A stretch of DNA of 64,000 bases from G016756615 sp035556195 (GTDB lineage Bacteria; Pseudomonadota; Alphaproteobacteria; Rhizobiales; Rhizobiaceae), in the NCBI GenBank assembly GCA_035556195.1, contig DATMFK010000001.1, forward strand, positions 141,311 to 205,310, read 5' to 3'. Shown piece by piece: positions 1 to 9,038 of the stretch (the first letter of the stretch is position 1; each line of letters opens with the position of its first letter). The notes beneath the pieces were generated by a model. The model was not told the origin of the DNA. It worked only from the letters and a program-made list of their open reading frames with translations, and searched no databases. Both the position numbers and the translations under genes were made by a program.

Positions 1-2
1 TG

Positions 3-1859
3 CAGACCGATGCCAAGCGCGCCGCTTCGAGCGTGAACATCCGCGGCCTGCAGGATTTCGGCCGCGTCGCTGTGATCGTGGACGGCGCCCGCCAGAACTT
101 CCAGCGGTCGGGCCACGGGACACAAAGCCTTTTCTTCATCGACCCGGCTCTTATCCAGCAGGTAGACGTCGTCCGGGGGCCTGTCTCCAATACGTACGGC
201 TCGGGCGCCATCGGCGGCGTAGTGTTCTTCGAAACGAAGGACGCCACCGACTTCCTGCTCGACGGTGAGACCTATGCAGGGTCCCTCACCGGCATGTACG
301 ACACCAATGCCGGGGGTTGGACCACGAGCGCGACGGGCGCTTACAAGTTCAACGACGCCGCCGACGTGCTCGCAAATATCGTCTGGCGCGGCTACGGCGA
401 TTACGAAGACGGAGCAGGAGACCGGGTCGTGGGAACCGGCTTCGACGTGCTGAGCGGCATGTTGAAGAGCACGTTGCGCCCGACCGAGAACAGCGAACTC
501 AAGCTCGGCTGGGTCGGAACGAAGGAAGACTGGAGCGAAGGCGCCGAGACCTCCGATCTGGACCTCGACCAGAACACCTTCACTGCCCGCTACAACGTCA
601 CCGACGACGAGCAGAGCTGGCTCGATCTGCACGTCAACCTTTCCTACAACAAGGCCGACCTGAACGAGACTTCCAACGTCCCGGTGAGCCAGTTCGATCC
701 ACAAACGGGGCGACGCATCATCATCCCCGCGGGCGCCCAAACCAGCTGGGAGATCGGCACCACCGGTATCGACATCTGGAACACGTCCCGTTTCGAAACG
801 GGCGTCGTTTCACACGAAGTCACCTACGGGGGCGACTGGGTATTTGACGACGTGACGACGGCCAGCCCGATCGGCGGCAGCGACTTCTACACGCCGTCCG
901 GCAAGCGCACGGTGTGGGGCGCCTATATCCAGGAGAAGCTACGCTACGAGTGGCTCGAAGTCGTCGGCGCTCTCCGCTACGACAGCTACGATCTCGACGG
1001 AACGACCGGCGACAGCTCGGGCAATCATGTTTCGCCCCGCATCACAGTCGGCGTATCCCCCTTTCAATCCCTGCAGGGACTTCAGTTCTACGGAACCTAC
1101 GCCGAGGGCTATCGCTCACCGAGCATCAGCGAGACGCTCATCAGCGGCCTCCATCCGAATGGTGTAACCTTTCCGTTCCTGCCCAATCCCAACCTGAAAC
1201 CGGAAATCGGAAAGACCTGGGAAGGCGGCATCAACTACAGTCAGGACGGTCTTGTCTGGAGCGATGACTCGCTGCGTATCAAGGCCGCCTATTTCAACAA
1301 CAATGTCACCGACTATATCGGCGGCCAGCAGCTTTCGGCCTTCGATCCGACGAGCGGTTGCCCGCTCCGGCCGGACCTCCTGCGCCCGGGTACCGGCTAC
1401 ATTCCGATCTGCTTCCAGTACCAGAATTTCGCCAAGGCCAAGATCGACGGCTTCGAATTCGAGGCGTTCTACGATTCAGGCAGGTACTTCGGCGGGGTCT
1501 CGGCCTCCATCATCGATGGCTATACGATTTCCAACGACGGTGAGCGGGAAGACCTGCTGACGGTGCCCTCCTCACAGATTACCGCGCAGCTCGGCATGAG
1601 AATGCTCGAAAAGAAGCTGAGCTTCGGTGGCGAGGTGCAGTACAACGCGCCTCCAAAAGGGGCCACGTTCGCAGACGACTATACGCTCGTGAACGTGTTT
1701 GCCAGCTATCAGCCCACGCAGAACTTCCGCCTCGATTTCCGTGCCGACAATCTGTTTGACGTGAAGTACGCCAATCCGCTCAATGCGACGACCACCAGTG
1801 TCGTCTACGAGCAGGGACTGACCCTGAAGCTCGGCGCAACGGTTCGTTTCGGAGGATAA
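3..1859 (+). CDS. TonB-dependent heme/hemoglobin receptor, 5' end outside window
   Basis: Outer-membrane receptor that takes up heme using TonB energy. The reading frame is open at the window edge, so the signal peptide, TonB box and first part of the plug are missing; 618 residues are visible. The plug is recognised from the segment VNIRGLQDFGRV and the RGP motif (VDVVRGPVSNTYGSGA). The barrel carries the hallmarks of heme receptors: a YRSP variant of the FRAP motif, a His about ten residues later (SGLHPNG), then NPNLKPE; this His is the usual heme ligand in HmuR/ShmR-type receptors. The protein ends VRFGG rather than in a terminal aromatic residue. It is followed after 4 bases by a secreted protein, a 78-aa protein and a heme monooxygenase, which supports the heme call. 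The exact heme source (free heme or hemoglobin) cannot be told. Confidence 0.85.
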   Translation, partial: QTDAKRAASSVNIRGLQDFGRVAVIVDGARQNFQRSGHGTQSLFFIDPALIQQVDVVRGPVSNTYGSGAIGGVVFFETKDATDFLLDGETYAGSLTGMYDTNAGGWTTSATGAYKFNDAADVLANIVWRGYGDYEDGAGDRVVGTGFDVLSGMLKSTLRPTENSELKLGWVGTKEDWSEGAETSDLDLDQNTFTARYNVTDDEQSWLDLHVNLSYNKADLNETSNVPVSQFDPQTGRRIIIPAGAQTSWEIGTTGIDIWNTSRFETGVVSHEVTYGGDWVFDDVTTASPIGGSDFYTPSGKRTVWGAYIQEKLRYEWLEVVGALRYDSYDLDGTTGDSSGNHVSPRITVGVSPFQSLQGLQFYGTYAEGYRSPSISETLISGLHPNGVTFPFLPNPNLKPEIGKTWEGGINYSQDGLVWSDDSLRIKAAYFNNNVTDYIGGQQLSAFDPTSGCPLRPDLLRPGTGYIPICFQYQNFAKAKIDGFEFEAFYDSGRYFGGVSASIIDGYTISNDGEREDLLTVPSSQITAQLGMRMLEKKLSFGGEVQYNAPPKGATFADDYTLVNVFASYQPTQNFRLDFRADNLFDVKYANPLNATTTSVVYEQGLTLKLGATVRFGG

Positions 1860-1863
1860 GCAT

Positions 1864-2304
1864 ATGAAGATCGCCGCAAGGGCATTGCTTCGTTCCCTGG
1901 TTTTCGTGATGGCGATGCCGCTTGCGGGGGGATCGGCGCTGGCGCAGGAAGCGGCGCCCGCCCTTCATCTCGAACTCAACGCCGTGCAGCCCTCCGACAA
2001 GGGCTGCAGGCTTACCTTCGTCGTCAACAACCGTCTCGGCGCTGACCTCGAACGGGTTGCCTTCGAGCTGGCACTGTTCAACGAGGCCGGCGCGGTCGAC
2101 AGGCTTACCGTGCTCGCCTTCAAGGAAATGCCCGCGGGCAAGACCAAAGTCAGCCGCTTCGACATAGCCGGAGCCGACTGCGCCAAGCTGTCGCGCGTTC
2201 TGATCAACGAGGCGACGGAATGCGTTGGTACCGGAATAGAACCGGCCTCCTGCATGCGCCGTCTCGAGGCCACGACCAAGACCGGAATCGCCTTCGGCTT
2301 GTAA
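1864..2304 (+). CDS. Exported hypothetical protein of heme uptake operon
   Basis: This 146-residue protein starts four bases after the receptor stop, so it is almost certainly co-transcribed with it. It has an N-terminal signal peptide (basic start, hydrophobic stretch, probable cleavage after ALAQ around residue 28), so the mature protein of about 118 residues should be periplasmic. The mature part is rich in beta-type segments (CRLTFVVNN, VAFELALFN, KTKVSRFDIA) and has four Cys residues (near GCRL, ADCAKL, ATECVG and ASCMRR) that could form two disulfides. It could help heme handling in the periplasm, but that is only inferred from its place in the operon. I do not recognise a characterised family. 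Confidence 0.75.
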   Translation: MKIAARALLRSLVFVMAMPLAGGSALAQEAAPALHLELNAVQPSDKGCRLTFVVNNRLGADLERVAFELALFNEAGAVDRLTVLAFKEMPAGKTKVSRFDIAGADCAKLSRVLINEATECVGTGIEPASCMRRLEATTKTGIAFGL

Positions 2305-2329
2305 GAGCCGAAATCAAGGAGAAAGCACC

Positions 2330-2566
2330 GTGCTCCTCACCCGCCTTCACGCCATCGCCGCTCCCCGTGGCGACGGCCTTCGCCCGGAACTCGCCGATAT
2401 GTTGGGTCAATTCGCGGCGACGATCGATGCAGGGCCGAAGCTCGTCGACCTCGCCGCGTATCGCGGCGAAAGCCTCGTCCAGTCCGGTCCTCACCCCGCG
2501 CCTGCGCGGCACGCAGCCTTGCCCGACGGCGTGATCCCCTTCCCCGCGGGAAGACGAAACAAGTAG
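2330..2566 (+). CDS. Small hypothetical protein (78 aa) of heme operon
   Basis: Small protein with a GTG start, preceded by a clear AAGGAG ribosome site eight bases upstream, which decides both that it is a gene and where it starts. There is no signal peptide or membrane segment. The C-terminus is rich in Pro and Ala. It is not HmuP: the short HmuP beta-fold signature is not visible. It sits between the exported protein and the heme monooxygenase in the same orientation with short gaps, so it is probably part of the heme operon. Function unknown. Confidence 0.55.
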   Translation: MLLTRLHAIAAPRGDGLRPELADMLGQFAATIDAGPKLVDLAAYRGESLVQSGPHPAPARHAALPDGVIPFPAGRRNK

Positions 2567-2606
2567 CCACAGGGAATAGTCGCCTTAGGGCGTGGAAAGG
2601 AAACCT

Positions 2607-2921
2607 ATGTACATCGCCATGAACCGCTTCAAGGTGCAGAACGGGTCCGAGCAGGCTTTCGAGGATGTCTGGAAGAACCGCGATTCCTCGCTGGCCCAAA
2701 TGAAAGGCTTCAAGGAATTCCATCTCTTGCGTGGGCCGGTGAACGAAGCGGAAGCCTATACGCTCTACGCCTCGCACGCGGTCTGGGAGAGCCATGAGGA
2801 TTTCGTCGCCTGGACCAAGTCCGAGAACTTCCGCGCCGCCCACAAGAACGCCGGCCAGAACAAGGTCCTCTATGTCGGCCACCCGCAGTTCGAGGGATTC
2901 TCGGTCGTGGAAGGGGCGTGA
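2607..2921 (+). CDS. IsdG/HmuQ-type heme-degrading monooxygenase
   Basis: Antibiotic-biosynthesis-monooxygenase (ABM) fold protein of 104 residues, the size of IsdG-family heme oxygenases, which open the heme ring in the cytoplasm and release iron. The ATG at 2607 is preferred over one five codons upstream because GGAAAGG lies just before it. The IsdG catalytic triad is present: Asn6 (MNRFKV), Trp69 and His79 (segment AAHKNAG), with the same Trp-to-His spacing of ten as in Staphylococcus IsdG. In rhizobia the equivalent enzymes are HmuQ and HmuD. Its place at the end of a heme receptor operon agrees. The product is not determined by sequence alone. Confidence 0.8.
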   Translation: MYIAMNRFKVQNGSEQAFEDVWKNRDSSLAQMKGFKEFHLLRGPVNEAEAYTLYASHAVWESHEDFVAWTKSENFRAAHKNAGQNKVLYVGHPQFEGFSVVEGA

Positions 2922-2958
2922 GAGAGCCGATCGCATAGGACGCGACTGTCGCGGCAAG

Positions 2959-3118
2959 CCCCTCACTGTCCTGCCGGACATCTCTCCCCGCACGCGGGGA
3001 GAGAGTCGATTTCATCCGGGCTTTCGCCAGTCGTCACCGTTACCGGTTTGCGAAGCCAAAGCGGCCGACGTCTCTCTCCCCGCTAGCGGGGAGAGATGTC
3101 CGGCAGGACAGTGAGGGG
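2959..3118. repeat. Inverted pair of palindromic intergenic repeats (family A)
   Basis: Two 46-base arms, 2959-3004 and 3073-3118, are near-perfect reverse complements of each other; only the centre of the short hairpin differs (CACG against CTAG). Each arm has the core CTGTCCTGCCGGACATCTC and its own small palindrome of C and G runs. The arrangement matches RIME/REP-like repeats of rhizobia. Related copies lie at 26325-26482 and, as a fragment, at 46791-46814. It fills the gap between the heme operon and putA, where transcription converges. Confidence 0.85.
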
Positions 3119-3160
3119 CGACAGTCGCTTCATCTTCACCCGTATCTCTTGCCGTTCCCC

Positions 3161-6100
3161 CTACGCCGTTGCCAGCAGGCTGGCATTTCCGCCGGCCGCC
3201 GTGGTGTCCACGCAGACGGCGCGCTCATGGGCATAGGCGGCGGGGTATATTTTCTCCGCGACAAGCGGCACGATCGCGCCCTTGCGGGCGGCGAGCGCCT
3301 GCCGCAGCGGCCTGAGCGCTTCCAATGAGGCCGAGCAGGCGACGACATCGATCGCCAGCTCCTGCAACGCCGAGGCCGCGATCGTTCCGTCGATCGCCGC
3401 CAGCGGAAGACCTTTGCCGGTCAGCGTCTGGAGCGCGGCCGGCGCTCCCGGCGCCACGGCCAGCACGGCATTGCCCGCCGCCAGCGCCTGGATCGCCTGG
3501 GCCAGCAGGGTCTCACCGTCCGGGCCCAGGCAAAGCACGCGCCCGCGCGGCATGAGCGACAGCGTGTTGGCCTCACCGGTCGGGCCGGGAAGATCGGCCT
3601 GGCCGTATTCCACGGCAGCGGCGGCGGCCACCGCTTCCGCCCCCTTGCCGCGCAGATGCTTGCGCAGGATGGCGATGCGATCGCCGCGCGTGCTCCAGCC
3701 ACCGAGCGACGGGGCGAGAAGATGATCGGAAAGCGCCGTTGCGCTCACCTCGGGCGCTGACTGCATCTCGCCGCCGGCTGCGGGAGCCTTGCGGAAACGA
3801 CGCAGGTAGTGGGGACCGCCGGCCTTCGGGCCAGTGCCTGAAAGCCCCTCGCCGCCGAAAGGCTGGGAGCCGACGACCGCACCGATCTGGTTCCGGTTGA
3901 CATAGATATTGCCGGCATGGATGCCGTCGACGAAGTGCTGGACCCTGTCCTCGATGCGCGTATGGAGACCGAAGGTCAGTCCGTAACCCTTGCGGTTGAT
4001 CGCGGAGATGACCTCGTCGATCTGCTCCGCCTCGAACGTCGCGACATGGAGCACCGGACCGAAGACTTCGCGCTCCATTTCCCCGATGCCTTTCACTTTC
4101 AGCAATTGCGGGGACACGAAGCGTCCGTCGGCGGGAGCGTCCCGCTTGGCGATCAGCCGGCCCTTCTCCTCCATCGCATTGGCATAGTCGGCGATCGACT
4201 GCCTGGCTTCGTCGTCGATGACAGGTCCGACATCGGTCGAGATCTTCCAGGGGTCGCCGACCGACAGTTCCTCCATGGCGCCCGTCAACATCTCCAGCAC
4301 CTTCTTCTCCACGTCCCTCTGAACGTAGAGGACACGCAACGCGGAGCAGCGCTGCCCAGCGCTCTGGAAGGACGAGGCGAGGATGTCGCGAACCGCCTGT
4401 TCCGGCAAAGCGGTGGAGTCGACGATCATCGCGTTGAGGCCGCCGGTCTCGGCGATCAGCATCGCGTCCGGCGCGGCGGTTTCGGCGAGTTGGCGCTCGA
4501 TCAGTTTCGCGACTTCGGTCGAGCCGGTGAAACAGACACCCGCTATGCGCGGATCGGCCGTCAGCAGTGCGCCCACCGAAGGCCCGTCCCCTGGCAGGAG
4601 CTGGACGACGTCCTCGGGAATCCCGGCCTCTCGCAGCAGTGCCACCGCCCGTGCGGCGATCAACGGCGTCTGCTCGGCCGGCTTGGCAATGACGGCGTTG
4701 CCGCTGACGAGTGCAGCCGCGATCTGGCCTGTGAAAATCGCCAGGGGAAAGTTCCAGGGTGAGATGCACGCGATGACGCCGCGCGCCTGGGTCCCTGGCT
4801 CTGCCCTGCCGGCCTCGGCCGCATAGTAGCGCAGGAAGTCGACTGCCTCGCGCACTTCGGAAACCCCATCGGCAAGCGTCTTGCCGGCCTCCCGCGTCGC
4901 AAGCGCGAAGAACTCGATCGCATTCGCCTCGTAGAGATCGGCCGCGCGGTCGAGTATCGCCGCGCGCTCGGCAACCGGACGATCCGCCCAGCGCGGCTGC
5001 GCCTCGACAGCGGCGCCGATCGCAAGGGGAACCTGCTCCGCGCTCGCCTCGTACACAGTTCCGACGACCTCGTTCGGATTGGCGGGGTTGAGGATCTTGC
5101 GAGGTTTGCAGTCGCCTGCCGCGCGCGTGACGGGCTTGGCCGACCAGCGGTCGGGACCGGCGAAATGGGCGCGTCCCTCCTCGATCGTCGCGAGCGTCAC
5201 GGGATCGGTGATGTCCCAGCCCTTGGAATTGCGTCGGCCCGCGCCGAAAATCTCGGAGGGCCGGGGGATCGCCGGATTGGCGGCGGGGCCCTGGAGGGCG
5301 ATGGTTTCGAACGGATCGCGCGCGATCTCCTCCGGCTCCACCTCCTCGTCGACGATCTGATGCACGAAGGACGAGTTGGCTCCGTTCTCCAGGAGGCGGC
5401 GCACGAGATAGGCAAGCAGATCGGAATGCGCGCCCACGGGAGCGTAGATGCGGCAACGCGTGCCTTCGGCCTGGCGGACGGTCTCGTGCAAGGCTTCGCC
5501 CATGCCGTGCAGGCGCTGGAATTCGAACCTGTCGCGATCCCCCGCCATGGCGAGCACCGCCGCCACGGTATGGGCATTGTGTGTGGCCAGTTGCGGATAG
5601 ATACGATCCGTCATCGACAGGAGCTTGCGCGCATTGGCGATGTAGGAGACGTCGGTATTGGGTTTGCGCGTGAAGACCGGGTAGCCGGAAAGGCCCATCG
5701 TCTGGGCGCGTTTGATCTCGGTGTCCCAATAGGCGCCCTTGACCAGGCGCACCATGATCTTGCGATCGAGCTTCTCGGCGAGCGCGTAAAGCCAATCGAT
5801 CACGAAGGAAGCGCGCGGTCCGTAGGCCTGGACGACGACACCGAACCCCTCCCAGTCGGCGAGCCGCGGATCGGAAAGCACGCGTTCGATGACGTCGAGC
5901 GAAAGATCAAGACGGTCGGCTTCCTCCGCGTCGACGTTGAGGCCCATCCGCGCCTCCCGCGCCGCAAGCGCCAGCGAGAGGAGGCGTTCGGCCATGACCG
6001 GCAGCATGGTATCCTTCTGCGATACCTCGTAGCGCGGATGGATCGCCGAAAGCTTCACCGAGATGCCTGGATTCCTGCGGATATCGGCGCCGACGGACGA

Positions 6101-6778
6101 ACCCTTCAGGGACGAAATCGCGTCCGCATAGGCCTTGTGATAGCGCAGCGCGTCGGCCTCCGTGCGGGCAGCCTCGCCGAGCATGTCGTAGGAGTAGAGA
6201 TAGCCCTTGGAGGTCATGGGCCTGCCGCGCTTCAGCGCCTCGGCGATGGTGCGTCCGAGCACGAACTGCTCGCCCATTTCGCGCATGGCGGCGGCGACGG
6301 CCGTGCGGATGACGGGCTCGCCAAGCCGGCGAACCAGGCCGCGCAGGGTCTTCTCGATACCGCCCTCGCCTTCGTCGAGCACCTTGCCCGTCAGCATGAG
6401 CGCCCAGGTCGAGGCGTTGACGAAGATCGAGCTCGACCCGCCGGAATGAGCCGACCAGTCATGCGGAGCGATCTTGTCGCGGATGAGGTCGTCCATGGTC
6501 TCGGTATCCGGGACACGCAACAGCGCTTCGGCGAGGCACATCAGCGCCACGCCCTCCCTCGTCGAAAGGCCGTAGGCTTTGAGGAAGACTTCCATCAGGC
6601 GCGGATCGGCGGAGGCCCGGACCGCCCGAACGAGATCGGTTGCCCGCTTCGAGATCCCCGCGCGGTCGGACTCCGAGAGGTTGGCGAGCTTCTCCAGGCG
6701 CGCCAGCGCCGCCGCCTCGTCGGGCAGATAGTTGGCCCTCATCTCGCTTCGGATGGCATCGAGTTTCTGCGCAGGCAT
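3161..6778 (-). CDS. putA: Bifunctional proline dehydrogenase / P5C dehydrogenase PutA
   Basis: Oxidises proline to glutamate in two steps; a membrane-peripheral flavoenzyme. The start at 6778 gives 1205 residues; an upstream in-frame ATG adds 21 unlikely residues. Order of domains: proline dehydrogenase barrel (about 1-500), P5C dehydrogenase (about 540-1010) with the catalytic Cys811 in AGQRCSALRV and the Glu of AETGGLNAM, then a C-terminal ALDH-superfamily-like domain (about 1040-1205) as in the longer PutA types. There is no N-terminal ribbon-helix-helix domain, so unlike E. coli PutA it should not repress its own gene. That role is probably taken by the divergent Lrp-type gene next door, as PutR does in Agrobacterium and relatives. 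Confidence 0.95.
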   Translation of the reverse strand: MPAQKLDAIRSEMRANYLPDEAAALARLEKLANLSESDRAGISKRATDLVRAVRASADPRLMEVFLKAYGLSTREGVALMCLAEALLRVPDTETMDDLIRDKIAPHDWSAHSGGSSSIFVNASTWALMLTGKVLDEGEGGIEKTLRGLVRRLGEPVIRTAVAAAMREMGEQFVLGRTIAEALKRGRPMTSKGYLYSYDMLGEAARTEADALRYHKAYADAISSLKGSSVGADIRRNPGISVKLSAIHPRYEVSQKDTMLPVMAERLLSLALAAREARMGLNVDAEEADRLDLSLDVIERVLSDPRLADWEGFGVVVQAYGPRASFVIDWLYALAEKLDRKIMVRLVKGAYWDTEIKRAQTMGLSGYPVFTRKPNTDVSYIANARKLLSMTDRIYPQLATHNAHTVAAVLAMAGDRDRFEFQRLHGMGEALHETVRQAEGTRCRIYAPVGAHSDLLAYLVRRLLENGANSSFVHQIVDEEVEPEEIARDPFETIALQGPAANPAIPRPSEIFGAGRRNSKGWDITDPVTLATIEEGRAHFAGPDRWSAKPVTRAAGDCKPRKILNPANPNEVVGTVYEASAEQVPLAIGAAVEAQPRWADRPVAERAAILDRAADLYEANAIEFFALATREAGKTLADGVSEVREAVDFLRYYAAEAGRAEPGTQARGVIACISPWNFPLAIFTGQIAAALVSGNAVIAKPAEQTPLIAARAVALLREAGIPEDVVQLLPGDGPSVGALLTADPRIAGVCFTGSTEVAKLIERQLAETAAPDAMLIAETGGLNAMIVDSTALPEQAVRDILASSFQSAGQRCSALRVLYVQRDVEKKVLEMLTGAMEELSVGDPWKISTDVGPVIDDEARQSIADYANAMEEKGRLIAKRDAPADGRFVSPQLLKVKGIGEMEREVFGPVLHVATFEAEQIDEVISAINRKGYGLTFGLHTRIEDRVQHFVDGIHAGNIYVNRNQIGAVVGSQPFGGEGLSGTGPKAGGPHYLRRFRKAPAAGGEMQSAPEVSATALSDHLLAPSLGGWSTRGDRIAILRKHLRGKGAEAVAAAAAVEYGQADLPGPTGEANTLSLMPRGRVLCLGPDGETLLAQAIQALAAGNAVLAVAPGAPAALQTLTGKGLPLAAIDGTIAASALQELAIDVVACSASLEALRPLRQALAARKGAIVPLVAEKIYPAAYAHERAVCVDTTAAGGNASLLATA

Positions 6779-6942
6779 GACAATCCCCGTCGGGCAGCGT
6801 GAGAGTGATCCGGAATCCGCCCGGCAGCAAGCCGGGACCACCGCTCTATATCATGCCGCACCGACGACCCCGGACCAAAAATTTGCCGGGTGCAGTTCAT
6901 TCGTTCTATGATAAGCGTCAAGTTTCGGCGTAATGGACTATA

Positions 6943-7401
6943 ATGCTCATGAATTCAGATCAGTTGGACCGCATCGATCGCGGCATTCTGGCCGCGCTGG
7001 CGAGCGACGGGCGGCTTTCCATGGCCGAGCTCGCGCAAAAGGTCGGCCTTTCCAAGACCCCGGTCCAGGCCAGGGTGAAGCGGCTGGAAAACGAAGGCTT
7101 CATCCGGGGATACTCCGCGGTCATCGACCGCGAACGCATGGGGGAAGGCCATGTCGCCTTCGTCCAGGTGAAGCTGTCGGACACCCGCTCGGCCGCGCTG
7201 AACGCCTTCAACCGCGCCGTGCAGGGAGTACCGGAAATCGAGCAATGCCATATGATGGCGGCGAGTTTCGACTATCTGCTGAAAATCCGCACGCGAGACA
7301 TCGCCGCCTACCGCAAAGTGCTGGGCGAGCGGATCTCGTCGCTGCCTCACGTGGCCCAGACGTCGACCTTCGTGGCCATGGAGACGGTCAAGGACCGGTA
7401 G
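6943..7401 (+). CDS. putR: Lrp/AsnC-family regulator, probable PutR
   Basis: Lrp/AsnC regulator of 152 residues: N-terminal winged helix (DRIDRGILAALASDGRLS, then the recognition helix in SKTPVQARVKRLE) followed by the RAM ligand-binding domain. It is divergent from putA with about 160 bases between starts, the arrangement of the proline-responsive activator PutR of Agrobacterium and other alphaproteobacteria, which turns on putA. A second ATG two codons later (6949) is an equally good start. Proline as effector is inferred from context and family. The gene ends directly against the diheme peroxidase on the other strand, with no gap. Confidence 0.85.
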   Translation: MLMNSDQLDRIDRGILAALASDGRLSMAELAQKVGLSKTPVQARVKRLENEGFIRGYSAVIDRERMGEGHVAFVQVKLSDTRSAALNAFNRAVQGVPEIEQCHMMAASFDYLLKIRTRDIAAYRKVLGERISSLPHVAQTSTFVAMETVKDR

Positions 7402-8604
7402 CTATTCCGAGAGGGTCCCGAGAAAAGCGATCAGGGCCGCGCGCTCGCGGTCGGAGATCCTGAGCGGCGCCAGCTCGGAGTGTCCGTCGGGACTGGCGGG
7501 GGCCCTTTCGTAATGGTCGAGCACCTCGTCCAGGGTGGCGAACTGGCCAGAATGCATATAGGGCGGGCGGGACGCCGCGCCGCGGAGAGAGGGCGTCTTG
7601 AAGGCGCGCTTGAGCTCAGGCCCCTCCCCGACCATGAATTTCAATTCAGTGCAGTCCTGCGGTCGCGCATCGCTGTAGCGGCCCAGGCAATTGAAGGGAT
7701 CGGCAAGCACCAGTTTTGCGCCCGCTTCCCGGCCCATGTCCTCGGGCAGGCCGGGAACGGGCGGCACGCCGGTATTGTGGAAATGATCGTCGGTGAAGCG
7801 CGGCCCGTTATGGCACGTGATGCAATTGCCTCGGCCGATGAACAGCCTCAGACCGTATAATTCCTGGTCGGTCAGGGCGGCATCGCCCTCGGGATGGCGC
7901 CCAGCCTCGATCGCGTCGGCGAAACGGTCGAACCGTGTCGGCTGGTGGACGATGCTCCGCTCGAAAGCGGCGATCGCCTTGCCGAGGTTCGAAAACACCC
8001 GATCCACCGCGGTGCGCTGGTCGTCGCTCATCCCCGCCCAGGCCGCCCTCTCCCTCGCCTCTCCGAACGGACCGGCATTGGCGGGCAGCGTCGAAAGGTC
8101 CGGCAGCGGCCCGAAGATGCGCTCGTAGCGGCTCGCGAAATTGTTGCGGATGAAATGGGCATAGGCGGTGCGGTCCACGCCATGTTCGCGTGCATCCTCC
8201 ATGGGCGCCAGGGCCTGCGCCCACAGGCTGTCGCGCCGCCCGTCCCAGAACAGGAAGGGGGAACGGGCGGCGTCCGCGAGCGGCATGGAGCGCCGATTGG
8301 TCATGGCGAGCCCGACCGACCGCGGCCGATCGTCCTGGAATTGCCGGTCGATCAGATGGCAGGTCGCACAGGCGACCGTTCCACTGCGGCTCATCCGCTG
8401 GTCGAAGAACAAGGTCGCGCCGAAAGCCGCGGCCAACGGGTCGTCCGCGAAGCGGTTGCTCGGGTCGGCCGGCAAGGCAGGCAACTGGGACAGGGACAGC
8501 GAGGCGATGGTGCTCTTTTCCGCCTCGCTCAACTCGGCAGGCCGACATGCCGCGCCCGCGAACATAAGCACAAGCAGCAAACAGACGGTCCAGTACCTGC
8601 CCAT
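7402..8604 (-). CDS. Diheme cytochrome c peroxidase (CcpA/MauG family)
   Basis: Exported diheme c-type protein of 400 residues. Two heme-binding motifs are visible: CATCH at residues 79-83 and CITCH at 261-265, the spacing of bacterial cytochrome c peroxidases and MauG-like enzymes. The N-terminus is a hydrophobic leader ending in AGAAC, a weak lipobox, so it may be a lipoprotein. It starts two bases after the FixH-like gene stops, so the two are co-transcribed. Family members reduce hydrogen peroxide using cytochrome c or oxidise protein residues; the sequence does not tell which. Its 3' end touches putR tail to tail. Confidence 0.85.
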   Translation of the reverse strand: MGRYWTVCLLLVLMFAGAACRPAELSEAEKSTIASLSLSQLPALPADPSNRFADDPLAAAFGATLFFDQRMSRSGTVACATCHLIDRQFQDDRPRSVGLAMTNRRSMPLADAARSPFLFWDGRRDSLWAQALAPMEDAREHGVDRTAYAHFIRNNFASRYERIFGPLPDLSTLPANAGPFGEARERAAWAGMSDDQRTAVDRVFSNLGKAIAAFERSIVHQPTRFDRFADAIEAGRHPEGDAALTDQELYGLRLFIGRGNCITCHNGPRFTDDHFHNTGVPPVPGLPEDMGREAGAKLVLADPFNCLGRYSDARPQDCTELKFMVGEGPELKRAFKTPSLRGAASRPPYMHSGQFATLDEVLDHYERAPASPDGHSELAPLRISDRERAALIAFLGTLSE

Positions 8605-8606
8605 GG

Positions 8607-9038
8607 TCAAAGGATCACGTTGAACACCACCGCGTCGTCTCCCGGCGCCGCCGAGATTGCAAACTCCAGCGTCCAATGGCCCGCCATATTGAAACGCACG
8701 CCCCCGATCCTGTAGCGCCCGCTCCCCAGATAGGCTGTGGCCTTGGGCGCCGTCGGAAGGCCGTGGCCGTGTTGAGGCATTCCGCCGCCAACGGCAATCC
8801 TGGCGTCCTCGATCGGCTGGCCGTCCGGCGTCGTGAGCGTGAGCACCCAGCCATGCATGACTGCCAGGGCGAGCGGATCGATTTCGGGAGCGATCTCCAC
8901 GTGGTATCGCCCATGGGCGGTTATCTTTGAACGCGAAAGATCGAGATCGGCCGGCGGACCCCTCAGTGCGTGCGTGACCGCCAGACCTGCGACCACGAGG
9001 ATCCCGAGTGCGACGATTCCTAGCACGACCCGACGCAA
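8607..9038 (-). CDS. FixH/YtkA-like membrane-anchored protein
   Basis: A 143-residue protein with one N-terminal transmembrane segment (about residues 6-25) and a periplasmic beta-rich domain resembling FixH/YtkA-like proteins (HVEIAPEIDPLALAVMHGW, then a core ending MAGHWTLEF). It contains a His/Met-rich stretch, GGGMPQHGHGLPT, of the kind seen in periplasmic copper-binding proteins. It lies directly upstream of the diheme peroxidase with a 2-base gap. A role in metal or cofactor supply to that enzyme is inference from proximity. Confidence 0.65.
   Translation of the reverse strand: MRRVVLGIVALGILVVAGLAVTHALRGPPADLDLSRSKITAHGRYHVEIAPEIDPLALAVMHGWVLTLTTPDGQPIEDARIAVGGGMPQHGHGLPTAPKATAYLGSGRYRIGGVRFNMAGHWTLEFAISAAPGDDAVVFNVIL

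Noticed and set aside
2330..2566. HmuP heme uptake regulator
   Set aside because: The size is close, but the short HmuP beta-fold signature is not present; left as hypothetical.
5165..6802. Long open frame (545 codons) on the plus strand opposite putA
   Set aside because: It lies wholly antisense to an unmistakable putA. Long antisense frames are common in GC-rich genes; no ribosome site or family motif was seen.
6700..6841. DNA-binding ribbon-helix-helix domain at the PutA N-terminus
   Set aside because: The N-terminus goes straight into the dehydrogenase arm (AQKLDAIRSEMRANYLPDE) with no RHH motif; the divergent Lrp-type gene takes the regulatory place.
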